Program-made: the position numbers and the translations under genes
Origin: Myxococcales bacterium
GTDB taxonomy: Bacteria; Myxococcota_A; UBA9042; GCA-2863065
Direction of reading: 5' to 3'
Assembly: GCA_018780435.1 (NCBI GenBank)
Contig: JADMJS010000455.1
Location: forward strand, 1 to 54,042
DNA: 54,042 nucleotides
Notes under the pieces: model-generated
What the model saw: the letters and a program-made list of their open reading frames with translations, nothing else
Told to the model about the DNA's origin: nothing
Database searches by the model: none
Shown here: one piece after another, positions 8,868 through 16,294 of the stretch
Position numbering within the stretch: position 1 is the first letter of the stretch
Layout: each line of letters starts with the position of its first letter

Positions 8868-9665
8868 TCACTCCAGGATCCGCAGCCGAGTTTGGCGCAG
8901 CCAGGCGTCCGCCTCAGCCCACGTCGGCGCCTCTTCGGGGAGCGGGCTCGCCGAAGCGGCGTCCTCGAGCACCTGCAGCGCGTCGTTCAAGCGGGAACGC
9001 CACCGGTCCGGGACTGGGGTCGGCAGCGGCGCCCGCTCGCCCGTCCGCTTGATCTCTAGCAACTCGTTCGCGTCGGCGAAGCCAAAGTCAGCCAGGTGAT
9101 GATTGACGTCCGGATCGATGCGCCCGGTCCGCAGCGCAACGGCACCCGTGAGCGCCGTCCGCAGCACGTAGAGCGCCTTCTTGGCGGTTTGGGCCTTCTC
9201 GAACTCGCGGAGCTGGCCTTGCGCGAAGCCGCGGTAGTGGCGAACGATCTGCCGGGACACCGAACGCGCGGCGAGGTCGCGTAGCTCTTGGAGCAAGGGG
9301 GTCTCCAGCACGTTCCACGGCCCAAGGACGCGCTCAAGGAAGTTCCCGTTTCCCTTGAGGATTGCGACGAGAGCGGGCCCAAGCTCGTTGCTCGTATAGT
9401 CGATCTCGACGCCGTCGATGACCTCGAGGCGGTCGAAGGTGACCGCCGGCGTCTTGAGGCCGAGCAGCACGCCCGTGGACTCGACGTGGATGGCCTTGAG
9501 ATCGAGGTCGCTGTCCGGGCTGGCGAAGCCGTAGGCGTGGGCGCCGACCAGACCGACCACGACGTGGCGCCGCTTCGCCTGCTCCTCTCTCACGGCGGAG
9601 AGCCCGACGCTCTCGGCGTGCGGCAGAAGGATTCCGGGCGGTAGTGGCCATTGTGGCTCAAGCAT
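8868..9665 (-). CDS. RlaP-like nucleotidyltransferase (second of a tandem pair)
   Basis: A 265-residue cytoplasmic protein of the pol-beta nucleotidyltransferase superfamily, closest by motif to the RNA-ligase-associated RlaP/YcgL-type group. The catalytic patch is VGAHAYGFASPDSDLDLKAI (residues about 28-47), with a D-x-D metal-binding pair; the usual Gly-Ser is replaced by Gly-Ala, which may affect nucleotide binding. Helices follow (ALYVLRTALTGAVALRTG, NELLEIKRTGE), as is usual for the family. The ATG at 9665 overlaps the stop of the upstream nucleotidyltransferase by eight bases; a longer frame upstream reads only as an out-of-frame copy of that gene. No RNA ligase or phosphatase gene is in view. 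Substrate unknown. Confidence 0.8.
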   Translation of the reverse strand: MLEPQWPLPPGILLPHAESVGLSAVREEQAKRRHVVVGLVGAHAYGFASPDSDLDLKAIHVESTGVLLGLKTPAVTFDRLEVIDGVEIDYTSNELGPALVAILKGNGNFLERVLGPWNVLETPLLQELRDLAARSVSRQIVRHYRGFAQGQLREFEKAQTAKKALYVLRTALTGAVALRTGRIDPDVNHHLADFGFADANELLEIKRTGERAPLPTPVPDRWRSRLNDALQVLEDAASASPLPEEAPTWAEADAWLRQTRLRILE

Positions 9666-10920
9666 CGACGAGCGCCTCCCATTGGACGTCGGGGGGTTCG
9701 GTCGCGTCACGGCCCAAGGGCCCCGGCGCGCCGAGGCTCCAGCGACGGGCTGCCTCTTTCCCGATGCGCCTCGCCAGGAGGTCCGCACGGGACACGTCGG
9801 GCGTCTTGGGTAGGACGGTTGTCCGTCGGAGCTCGTCGAGCTCCGGCGTCAGCGCCTCGGCCTGCGTCAGCACGTCGTGAAGCGCGACGTCGCCGCGTTT
9901 GATCGCCAGCAGCCGCTCCCGGAACTCGCCCCCGAACGCGAAGGTCGGGCGACCATCGCGCAGCCACGAGATGGCGGTCGCGATCAGGCGCAGGAGGTTG
10001 TAGGCGTTCTTCGGTCGAAGGCTGCGCGCGTCGTCCGGTGCGACGCCGCCTGCGCGTGCGTAGGCCGCGAGAGTGGCGAAGTCGCGCGCGGGGATGAGCC
10101 CGCGGTCGTAGAGCGAGCGATAGACCTGCTTGACGAAGTCGCGGCCGCGTTCGAGCGCCGCTTCGTCCTTCGGGTTCTCACCCGAGAGCACCGCGAGCCT
10201 TTGGACGACGTCGTCCATGCTGGGGGCGACGGGCTCTCGCAGCCAATCCACCAGGGTCGACTGGTGCTCGGCGAGCCGCGCCGTTCGGCTAAGGCGGTCG
10301 AGCTGAGAGAGCGCGTAACGACCGAAGCTCCCATAGATCTCTCGGCTCACGAAGGCCTCCCTCTCTGCTAGCAGCCACTCGCCAATCTCATCGAGAGGCG
10401 TCGCGCTCTCGACGAAGAGCATCTCGAGCGTGTTCGGGTCGGCGCGCATCGCCTGCTGAATCGCCTTGCCCGACTCCCAGTAGGTCTGGCTCCCATCGGT
10501 GCTGACGAGGTCTCTCGGCGGGTCGGCGAGCCCAACCGTCCACGGCAGCGGCAACACGTAGACCCCACGAAGGTCCGTGTCGGAGCGACTGTCGGCGAGG
10601 CCCCAGGCGCGCGACCCGACCACCGTCTCGAGCACGGCGCATCCGCGGAGCGACGACCACGCGGCCTCGCGCCGAACGGCGAAACGCGCTTGCCCCACCT
10701 TTCGAGGCCGGAGCTGCTCTCGCGTATAGATGAAGGTCCCCAGCCCGACGATGAGCACCTCGAAGTGCTCCCCGCGTTTGGCCACCACGCGCCCCACTGA
10801 CCCCTTGGGCGCCCGAAGCTCCCCAGCGACCTGATCGAATCGGGTCGTGACCTCGGTCCCACTCGGAAGCGGCACGGCGAGCGGGTCGATCTCGACGAGG
10901 TCTTTGATACGTTGTGCCAC
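9658..10920 (-). CDS. RlaP-like nucleotidyltransferase with N-terminal beta domain
   Basis: A 420-residue protein. Residues about 15-85 form a small beta-rich domain (GSVGRVVAKRGEHFEVLIVG, RPRK) that looks like an SH3-type barrel. Residues about 93-125 carry the pol-beta nucleotidyltransferase motif VVGSRAWGLADSRSDTDLRG with Gly-Ser and the D-x-D pair intact. The remaining 290 residues are helical, including YALSQLDRLSRTARL and KNAYNLLRLIATAISWLRDG. The downstream gene encodes a shorter relative and overlaps its end by eight bases, so the two enzymes are translationally coupled. It starts 151 bases from the divergent cysteine-rich lipoprotein gene. Family members act on RNA or other small substrates, but no assignment is possible here. 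Confidence 0.8.
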   Translation of the reverse strand: MAQRIKDLVEIDPLAVPLPSGTEVTTRFDQVAGELRAPKGSVGRVVAKRGEHFEVLIVGLGTFIYTREQLRPRKVGQARFAVRREAAWSSLRGCAVLETVVGSRAWGLADSRSDTDLRGVYVLPLPWTVGLADPPRDLVSTDGSQTYWESGKAIQQAMRADPNTLEMLFVESATPLDEIGEWLLAEREAFVSREIYGSFGRYALSQLDRLSRTARLAEHQSTLVDWLREPVAPSMDDVVQRLAVLSGENPKDEAALERGRDFVKQVYRSLYDRGLIPARDFATLAAYARAGGVAPDDARSLRPKNAYNLLRLIATAISWLRDGRPTFAFGGEFRERLLAIKRGDVALHDVLTQAEALTPELDELRRTTVLPKTPDVSRADLLARRIGKEAARRWSLGAPGPLGRDATEPPDVQWEALVDA

Positions 10921-11071
10921 TCGCTCTCTCGATAGTCTGGCGATCGCCCGGCAATCGCATTCGGAGCCTGTCCATTCAACTGCCGGGCGTCAAGCCCACG
11001 ATCGCAGCGTCAGTCCGACGTTTGCCCGCAACCGCGAATGCGGCATGATTCGGGCTGCTTTCGGAGGCGTC

Positions 11072-11827
11072 ATGACATCACGAAAGAGGGTGGACTGGGC
11101 TCATGCCGTCACCGCCAACGTGGCCGTCGGCCTGCTCGCGTTCGGGTGCGGCAGTGACGTACTCCCCCAGTCGCCCGGCGACGTCGTCTCGGACGCTTCG
11201 GCGGTGGACACACGTTCGCCTGACGTCGTGGCGATGGACGGCGGCGACCTCGGACTCGAAGGTGACCCGGGCGTCGAGAACGACATCCCCACTCACGCCG
11301 AACACGACGTCCCGAAAGCCCGCTGTGACTTCCCAGCCGACGTGTGGTGTCCGTGCACTAAGGACTGGGACTGCGAGTATGGGGACTGCATCTACGGCGC
11401 CACGACCAAGCTGTGTATGGACGATGCGTTGGATTGCCCGGATGGCTTCGTGACCGTGGTCAAATTGGTAGCTGGTGTCGACGTGACGTACGTCTGCCAG
11501 TCGACCATTGTGCACCTCTGTCAGCCCTGCGTGAATGACGCCGACTGCGACAGGGACGGCCTCTGCCTCGACTTCGGGGACGAGGGTCACTTCTGCGGCA
11601 CCGACTGCGGCACGGGACGTCCGGAGTGCCCCGAAGGTTACGGTTGCGTGGACGACCAATGCCGGCCGACCTCCGGGCAATGCGCCTGCAATCCGTTTGG
11701 GGCCGACTTCGGACTCACTACGGAGTGCGCGTCGACGTCCCCAGCGGGTCAGTGCAAGGGAACTCGACAGTGCAGCGTAGAGGGCCTCAGCGCGTGCACG
11801 GCCGCGGTCCCCGTCGTCGAGACCTGC
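11072..11827 (+). pseudogene. Cysteine-rich lipoprotein gene, 5' part, split by an IS element
   Basis: The frame begins at ATG 11072, with GGAGG four bases upstream (an ATG at 11045 is an alternative). It gives a signal peptide and lipobox LLAFGC, an Asp-rich linker (DVVSDASAVDTRSPDVV) and cysteine-rich modules similar to MopE/myxobacterial surface proteins. It breaks off at the codon TGC (11825-11827), where an IS3-family element has inserted. Reading on into the IS gives only 15 foreign residues and a stop at 11873. Joined to 13535 after removing the IS and one TGC copy, the sequence reads ETCNGLDDDCNGITDDC, a perfect MopE-like calcium/cysteine motif, for an intact 288-residue protein. The truncated product may still be exported. 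Confidence 0.85.
11825..11827. repeat. Target-site duplication, left copy (TGC)
   Basis: The three bases TGC directly left of the IS match TGC at 13532-13534 directly right of it, the usual 3-bp duplication of several IS3-family subgroups. The restored reading frame supports this boundary. Confidence 0.75.
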
Positions 11828-11871
11828 CGCAAAGTGCCAAACCCCCGTGAGACCGGTGGCGCAAGAAATTG
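11828..11871 (+). repeat. IS left terminal inverted repeat
   Basis: This segment matches the reverse complement of 13488-13531 over most of its length, with two or three one-base gaps. The shared core includes TGAGACC and TGGCGCA followed by GAAA. Confidence 0.8.
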
Positions 11872-11935
11872 CTGAGCATCGCCAGCCATGGCCAAGTGAG
11901 CTTTGGGAGGCGGGCCGCGCCTCGGAGGAGCTGGC

Positions 11936-12487
11936 ATGGTTCAGAAGACGCAGTCGAACGAGGGCACCGAAGCGAAGCGAGGGCCGGGACGGCCTCGGAC
12001 CCGGCAGGACTCCGCGACCAAGCCGAGGGCCGGTGCCGTCGTCCGTGGAGCGGAGGGAGCGGAGACCGAGCGAAGCGAGGGCGCAGCTCCCGGAGCGGAG
12101 GGGACGACGGCACCGGCCGCGACCTCGCTTGAGGTCACGTTGCCTCGGCGCCGTTTCAGCGCGAGCTTCAAGCTTCGCATCGTGCGAGAAGCGGAGGCTC
12201 TCGGGGAGACGCCGGGTGGCGTGGGGGCGTTGCTGCGACGCGAAGGAATCTACTCGTCGCACCTGGCGGAGTGGCGCAAGGCGGCGAAGGCGGGCCTGCT
12301 CGTGGCGGGGAAGCAACCGAAGGTGGGGCGCCCATCGAAGGACGGCTTGTCGCCGACGGAGCGGCGTTACGAGCGAGAGAATGCGCGTCTGCGAGAGCGG
12401 CTGCGACAGGCCGAGTTGATCATCGACGTCCAAAAAAAAGTGGGTGCCTTGCTGGGGCAACTCCAGCACTCCGAGCAGCCCGACTGA
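11936..12487 (+). CDS. IS3-family transposase OrfA
   Basis: A 183-residue protein. The ATG at 11936 has GGAGGAG six bases upstream. The first 60 residues are low-complexity and basic (KRGPGRPRTRQ), unusual for OrfA. Residues about 65-120 form the helix-turn-helix of the IS3 OrfA/HTH_Tnp_1 family (RRRFSASFKLRIVREAEAL, YSSHLAEWRKAAKAGL). Residues 145-170 form a leucine-zipper-like coiled coil (ERRYERENARLRERLRQAEL), used by OrfA and OrfAB for multimerisation at the IS ends. The slippery site lies near its 3' end, so part of the ribosomes should shift into OrfB. Confidence 0.9.
   Translation: MVQKTQSNEGTEAKRGPGRPRTRQDSATKPRAGAVVRGAEGAETERSEGAAPGAEGTTAPAATSLEVTLPRRRFSASFKLRIVREAEALGETPGGVGALLRREGIYSSHLAEWRKAAKAGLLVAGKQPKVGRPSKDGLSPTERRYERENARLRERLRQAELIIDVQKKVGALLGQLQHSEQPD
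12433..12439 (+). promoter_or_regulatory. Programmed -1 frameshift site of the IS
   Basis: Eight A residues at 12432-12439 contain an A AAA AAA heptamer whose zero-frame codons are the two Lys codons of OrfA. OrfB lies in the -1 frame. Slippage here joins ...DVQKK to SGCLAGAT..., producing the OrfAB transposase as in other IS3 members. Confidence 0.75.
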
Positions 12488-13491
12488 CGGCCACCTCCGA
12501 GCTTGCCGACGTGGTGGGAACACGTCGGGCCGCGGCGGCCATCGGTACGTCACGGGCAAGCCTGTTTCGGAAGAAGCGGCCCGCCGTACCAAAGACAACG
12601 GCCGAAAGGCCAGTTCATCCCAAGCGTCTCACTTCGGGCGAGCGCAGCGCCATTGTCGACGTTCTCCACTCCGAGCGGTTCGCCGATAGCGCCCCCCGCG
12701 CCATTGTGGCGACGCTTCTGGAGGAAGGGCGTTACCTCTGCGCACCGCGCACCATGTATCGCATCCTCGCCGAGCACGGAGAGCTTCGGGAGCGACGAAA
12801 CCAGCGGCGCCATCCCAAAAGGGCCGCCCCGACGGTCACGGCGACCCAGCCCAACGAAGCCTGGGTATGGGACGTGACCAAGGTACGGGGACCCACCAAG
12901 GGCTCCTTCTTCTATCTCGCTGTGATCATGGACCTCTTCAGTCGCTACATCCTGGCGTGGGCATGCGAGAACAGCGAGAGCGCACACGTCGCCACCACCC
13001 TCTTCGGCGAGGCCACTCGGCACTACGGCATCACCCCGGGCCAACTCGTCGTCCACGCAGACCGCGGCTCGGCCATGAAGTCCAAGGCGCTCGCCGAACT
13101 CTTCGAGCAACTCGGCATTCGCAAGAGCCACAGTCGGCCTCGCTGCTCCAACGACAACCCCCACATGGAGTCCGCCTTCAAGACCTACAAGTACGCCCCA
13201 GCCTACCCAGGCCGGTTCGCCGACATCGGCGAAGCGAAAGACTACGCCAGAGCGGCCTTCCCAATGTACAACACCCACCATCGGCACTCCTCGTTGGCCT
13301 TCTTGACGCCCGAGACCGTCTTCACTGGCAAGGCAAACGACATCATCGCACGCAAACAGGCGACGCTCGACCGCGCCTACGAAAGCAACCCCGGTCGCTT
13401 CCCCAAAGGCCGTCCGATCGCGCCCGCACTCCCCGCCCGTGTCGTCATCAACCCTGATCGAGGCGTCGAGGCCATCCAGGAGGCTCACTAG
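12439..13491 (+). CDS. IS3-family transposase, OrfB part of OrfAB
   Basis: The -1 frame from the slippery site encodes 350 residues of DDE integrase. An HTH_21-like region (APRTMYRILAEHGELRERRNQ) precedes the rve core. The catalytic residues are Asp in WVWDVTKV, Asp in VHADRGS and Glu in NPHMESAF, with 35 residues between the second and third, the canonical DD(35)E spacing. The C-terminus (YNTHHRHSSLAFLTPETVF) is also typical of IS3 OrfB. The frame is open further upstream, but that is overlap with OrfA. The stop codon lies inside the right inverted repeat. No independent start with a good ribosome site was identified, so the main product is probably the frameshift fusion. Confidence 0.9.
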   Translation, partial: SGCLAGATPALRAARLTATSELADVVGTRRAAAAIGTSRASLFRKKRPAVPKTTAERPVHPKRLTSGERSAIVDVLHSERFADSAPRAIVATLLEEGRYLCAPRTMYRILAEHGELRERRNQRRHPKRAAPTVTATQPNEAWVWDVTKVRGPTKGSFFYLAVIMDLFSRYILAWACENSESAHVATTLFGEATRHYGITPGQLVVHADRGSAMKSKALAELFEQLGIRKSHSRPRCSNDNPHMESAFKTYKYAPAYPGRFADIGEAKDYARAAFPMYNTHHRHSSLAFLTPETVFTGKANDIIARKQATLDRAYESNPGRFPKGRPIAPALPARVVINPDRGVEAIQEAH

Positions 13492-13531
13492 TTTCTGCGC
13501 CAAGTGGTCTCATCCGGATTGACACATTCCG
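13488..13531 (-). repeat. IS right terminal inverted repeat
   Basis: Reverse-complement partner of 11828-11871. It includes the last codons of OrfB and ends directly before the right TGC target duplicate. Confidence 0.8.
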
Positions 13532-13645
13532 TGCAATGGTCTCGACGACGACTGCAACGGGATTACCGACGACTGCTCGGATGGTGACAGCAGCACAGCG
13601 AACGACGCGTGCCTCGAGGGCGTGTGCGTCGGGACGCCGACGTGA
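13532..13645 (+). pseudogene. Cysteine-rich lipoprotein gene, 3' remnant
   Basis: After the second TGC copy, the frame continues NGLDDDCNGITDDC, then a further cysteine module (CSDGDSSTANDACLEGVC), and stops at 13643-13645. It lacks a start and cannot be translated on its own. It is the displaced C-terminus of the gene that begins at 11072. Only six bases separate it from the stop of the convergent pseudopilus operon. Confidence 0.85.
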
Positions 13646-13651
13646 TGCCGA

Positions 13652-14101
13652 TCATTCTCCCTGCCTAGCCCACTCCGGCCGCTTGCAGATGACCTCGCCG
13701 ACGTCGTATGCGAGGACCGCTCGGCTGGTCGCGTGGAGCCGAATCGCGACGCGCGATATGCAGTCGGCGTGGGGCGTCCCTATGGTCACGGTGCCGTCGA
13801 TGACCACCATGGCGTCTCGGGCGGTGACCTGTCCCGAGATGACCGTGTTCACCGTCGGGACGCCCCGACCGTCAGCCCCACTCGGCGAGAGTCCAATCGT
13901 GAAGCCACCCTCTGGATTTGGCAATGACCGGGCGTAGGCCAACATGGACGCGGCGCCGTCCCGGGCGAGGTCGCGAAGGAAGCTCTGCTCGACGTCGGCA
14001 CGACGCGTCAGGATCAGCGGCAGGCCGATCGCGATCACAGCGGCGAGCCCCGAGATGAAGAGCATGAGGATGACGAGCGCGCTCCCACGCTGCGTGCTCA
14101 T
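13652..14101 (-). CDS. GspK/PilX-like minor pseudopilin
   Basis: A 149-residue protein beginning MSTQRG, followed by the hydrophobic helix SALVILMLFISGLAAVIAI. A Gly before the helix and absence of Glu at position 5 are features of GspK/PilX-type minor pseudopilins, which cap the pseudopilus tip. GspK is normally near 320 residues, so this is a short version without the large periplasmic domain. The ATG at 14101 overlaps the upstream stop (ATGA). It is the last gene of an eight-gene operon and converges with the lipoprotein remnant. Confidence 0.65.
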   Translation of the reverse strand: MSTQRGSALVILMLFISGLAAVIAIGLPLILTRRADVEQSFLRDLARDGAASMLAYARSLPNPEGGFTIGLSPSGADGRGVPTVNTVISGQVTARDAMVVIDGTVTIGTPHADCISRVAIRLHATSRAVLAYDVGEVICKRPEWARQGE

Positions 14102-14595
14102 GGCGACGGCTCTCGCGACAGGGACAGTGGCACCGCCATCTGCGAGACATGACGAAGGATCTCGGACTGTTCCGGCTCTTCGAGCGCGAGCAGCGTGTCG
14201 ATCGTGCCCGGTTGCGATCGGAGGTCCCAACGCTTCACTCGCGTCGACAGGACGAGCGTCGCGCCCTCGGTGGCTTGCCCGAGAGGCCCGAGTCGCGTCA
14301 GCGTCTGGCCGGCGAGGTGGTAGGTGGCGCGTCGGGCCCCGAGCAGCTCGATAGTGAGCGACTGCCCGTCCGCGCCGACCGTCACGCGCTCGCCGTGCGC
14401 CGCGTCTCGAGCGAGCCACTCGTGGACGCGGTCGGCCTCGGCTTCGAGCTCCACGCGCACGTTGCGGGCCGCGATCTCTCGGTGGATTCGAGACACGTAG
14501 AGCACGGCGGCGACGCCGATCACGGACGCCATCGTGGTGCTGATGAGCAGCTCGAGCAGGGTGAAACCGGCCCGTGTGCGGCGACGGACCGTCAT
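14098..14595 (-). CDS. Prepilin-like protein (GspJ/PilW type)
   Basis: A 165-residue protein with a class III prepilin signal: a ten-residue basic leader ending in RAG, then FTLLELLISTTMASVIGVAA with Glu at mature position 5. The rest is a small periplasmic domain with one or two strands (QSLTIELLGARRATYHLAG). Size and position next to another prepilin and a GspK-like gene suit a minor pseudopilin such as GspJ. Start ATG 14595 overlaps the preceding stop (ATGA), and its own stop overlaps the GspK-like start. It needs a prepilin peptidase encoded elsewhere. Confidence 0.8.
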   Translation of the reverse strand: MTVRRRTRAGFTLLELLISTTMASVIGVAAVLYVSRIHREIAARNVRVELEAEADRVHEWLARDAAHGERVTVGADGQSLTIELLGARRATYHLAGQTLTRLGPLGQATEGATLVLSTRVKRWDLRSQPGTIDTLLALEEPEQSEILRHVSQMAVPLSLSREPSP

Positions 14596-14987
14596 GGCGG
14601 TGGCCCTACCGCGATGAGGCGCTGCCGCTCGATCCCGACGCTGCCGGCCGGACGTTGCCAATCGACGCCAAAGTGAAGGCGGAGTAGCCCGGGAGCGAAG
14701 GGCTCGACCCTGTACCACGCCGTCCCACTCGGGAGGAGCTGCAATGCTTGGACATCATTGACGTCCACCGCGAGCCGGCCTGCGCCCGTGGCGAGGTGAA
14801 GTGCCCGACGGGACAGCCACGCGTCGACCGACCGCGCCGCTCTCACTGCGTGCGCGCGCTCCTCGGAGATGCGATCCGCGGGCTGGCCGCTCGCGACCGT
14901 CAAGCCGACCGCGAGGATGGACAGTACGGCGACCGCGATCAGCACTTCGATCAAGGAGTAGCCACGTCGCGACGTCAACGGGCGCAT
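14592..14987 (-). CDS. Prepilin-like protein (GspI/PilV type)
   Basis: A 131-residue protein with the leader MRPLTSRRG and the mature start YSLIEVLIAVAVLSILAVG, including Glu5. The short periplasmic part and the position before the GspJ-like gene fit a GspI/PilV minor pseudopilin. The ATG at 14987 lies 13 bases inside the 3' end of the GspE-like gene, the only overlap in this operon that is not four bases long. The frame stays open further upstream, but only as a shadow of the ATPase gene. Confidence 0.8.
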   Translation of the reverse strand: MRPLTSRRGYSLIEVLIAVAVLSILAVGLTVASGQPADRISEERAHAVRAARSVDAWLSRRALHLATGAGRLAVDVNDVQALQLLPSGTAWYRVEPFAPGLLRLHFGVDWQRPAGSVGIERQRLIAVGPPP

Positions 14988-16294
14988 GCGGTCGCCTCCG
15001 CCGCGCTCGTGAGTCCCCGCTGCACGCGCTCGTTGGCCCTCTCGGCGAGCCGTCTCGTGGGCTCCGCGGGGGGACGGCCCTCGGCGACCGCGCTCCGGTC
15101 CGCCTCTCCAAGGAGGAGCAGCTCGGCGATGGCGCTCCGTCCGTCGAAGCCGGTCCCGAGGCACCGTGGACAAGTCGCGACGCCGAGTCCGTTCACCCCG
15201 CAGGCGGCGCAACGGAGTCGGGTGAGTCTTTGCGCCATCACTCCGAGCAGCGCGTGAGCGAGCCGGTCGGCGGGGACGTCGAGCTCGCGGAGTCGGTGGA
15301 CGGCCTCCGTGGCGCTGCCGCAGTGCAAGGTGGCGAGCACGAGGTGTCCCGTGAGAGCCGCCCCGACGGCAGCCCGCGCGGTGGCGCGATCGCGGATCTC
15401 GCCGACCGCGATGACATCGACGTCTTGTCGCAAGAGGTGGGCAAGGGCGACGTCCATGTCGAGCCCATCACCTGGGTTGAGCCTCACCTGGGTCACGCCT
15501 GGGAGTAGCGCCTCGGGCGGGTCTTCGACGGTAGCCACGCGGGATCGACCGCCGTCTTCGAGCATGACGTGGCGCAGTGCGGCGTAGAGCGTCGTCGTCT
15601 TGCCTACGCCGCTGGGCCCGGTGACGAGGAACAGGCCCGAGCGGCGCCGCAGTACCGCTTCGAGCGCCGACCGCTCCTCGGGGTCGAAGCCGAGGTCCGT
15701 GAGCGCGAGCGACCGAACTCGGGGATCCGGCAACCGGAACGCGAGCCGCTCGCCCGCGACCGTCGGTAGCACGCTCACGCGCACGTCGACGTCGACCTCG
15801 GCGAGGCGAAGACGCCCTTCCTGAACGATGTCGTGTACATAACTACGGAGCCCCGCCATCGACTTCGCTGCGCCGACCAGCGGCGCGTGGCGGCTCGACG
15901 GCAAAGCGAGGAGCGGCATGATCGTGCCGTGCCGTCTCAGCTCGACCTCGACGTGCTCCTGGCGGACCCCGAGGTGCACGTCGCTGCACTCGAGGGCGAC
16001 GGCGTGCCGCAAGAGCACGCCGAGCCAACGTGCGGGCCAGTAACCTGGCGCAGCGTCGACAGCCAGGAGTCGGTCGCGCAGCGCGCCCGGGTCAGCGGCG
16101 GCGTCGCCGTCACGCGCGCGATCCGCCAGAACCTCCCCCACGGGCGCGCACGACGCGGCGTCGAGGGTCAATGCCTCGTCACGACAATAGAGACGCCGCC
16201 CGTCGAGGCGCTCGACGTCGTGCCAATAGAGCCGTCGTTCCCGGCCCCAGGAACGCGGCAGGACCAAGGCCTCGCGCTCGACCCGCGCGCTCAC
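14975..16294 (-). CDS. GspE/PilB-like secretion ATPase
   Basis: A 439-residue hexameric-type ATPase that would power pseudopilus assembly. Visible elements in order: the N-terminal GspE domain, the conserved CSDVHLG near residue 135, Walker A GPSGVGKTTT near 226, the Asp box EDPPEALL, Walker B VIAVGEIRD near 298, the His box LVLATLHCGSA, and a CxxC-x10-CxxC zinc motif (CAAC, CPRC) near 358-372. Typical GspE is about 500 residues; the first domain is shortened. The GTG at 16294 is chosen because it overlaps the stop of the preceding GspF-like gene (GTGA). A second, larger PilB-type ATPase is encoded at 46916-48706. Confidence 0.9.
   Translation of the reverse strand: MSARVEREALVLPRSWGRERRLYWHDVERLDGRRLYCRDEALTLDAASCAPVGEVLADRARDGDAAADPGALRDRLLAVDAAPGYWPARWLGVLLRHAVALECSDVHLGVRQEHVEVELRRHGTIMPLLALPSSRHAPLVGAAKSMAGLRSYVHDIVQEGRLRLAEVDVDVRVSVLPTVAGERLAFRLPDPRVRSLALTDLGFDPEERSALEAVLRRRSGLFLVTGPSGVGKTTTLYAALRHVMLEDGGRSRVATVEDPPEALLPGVTQVRLNPGDGLDMDVALAHLLRQDVDVIAVGEIRDRATARAAVGAALTGHLVLATLHCGSATEAVHRLRELDVPADRLAHALLGVMAQRLTRLRCAACGVNGLGVATCPRCLGTGFDGRSAIAELLLLGEADRSAVAEGRPPAEPTRRLAERANERVQRGLTSAAEATACAR

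Larger units (their letters stand above)
11828..13531 (+). mobile_element. IS3-family insertion sequence, 1704 bp
   Basis: The element has imperfect terminal inverted repeats of about 44 bp, a 3-bp TGC target duplication, an orfA/orfB pair in a -1 frame relation, and an A-run slippery site at their junction. OrfB carries a DD(35)E catalytic triad, so family assignment is secure. At 1704 bp it is somewhat longer than typical IS3 members, because OrfA has an N-terminal extension. The transposase frames show no stop codons, so the copy may be active. The outermost bases are CG rather than the common TG; a TG lies seven bases inside both ends, but ends there would leave no matching duplication. 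Confidence 0.9.

Noticed and set aside
11078..12598. 506-codon open frame on the minus strand across the split lipoprotein gene and the IS.
   Set aside because: It spans the IS boundary and reads as low-complexity Arg/Ser-rich sequence. The plus strand encodes a transposase with an intact DDE triad.
11835..13524. Alternative IS ends with TG...CA seven bases inside the reported ends.
   Set aside because: The inverted repeat similarity extends beyond TG on both sides, these ends give no matching duplication, and the restored gene would contain 14 extra bases.
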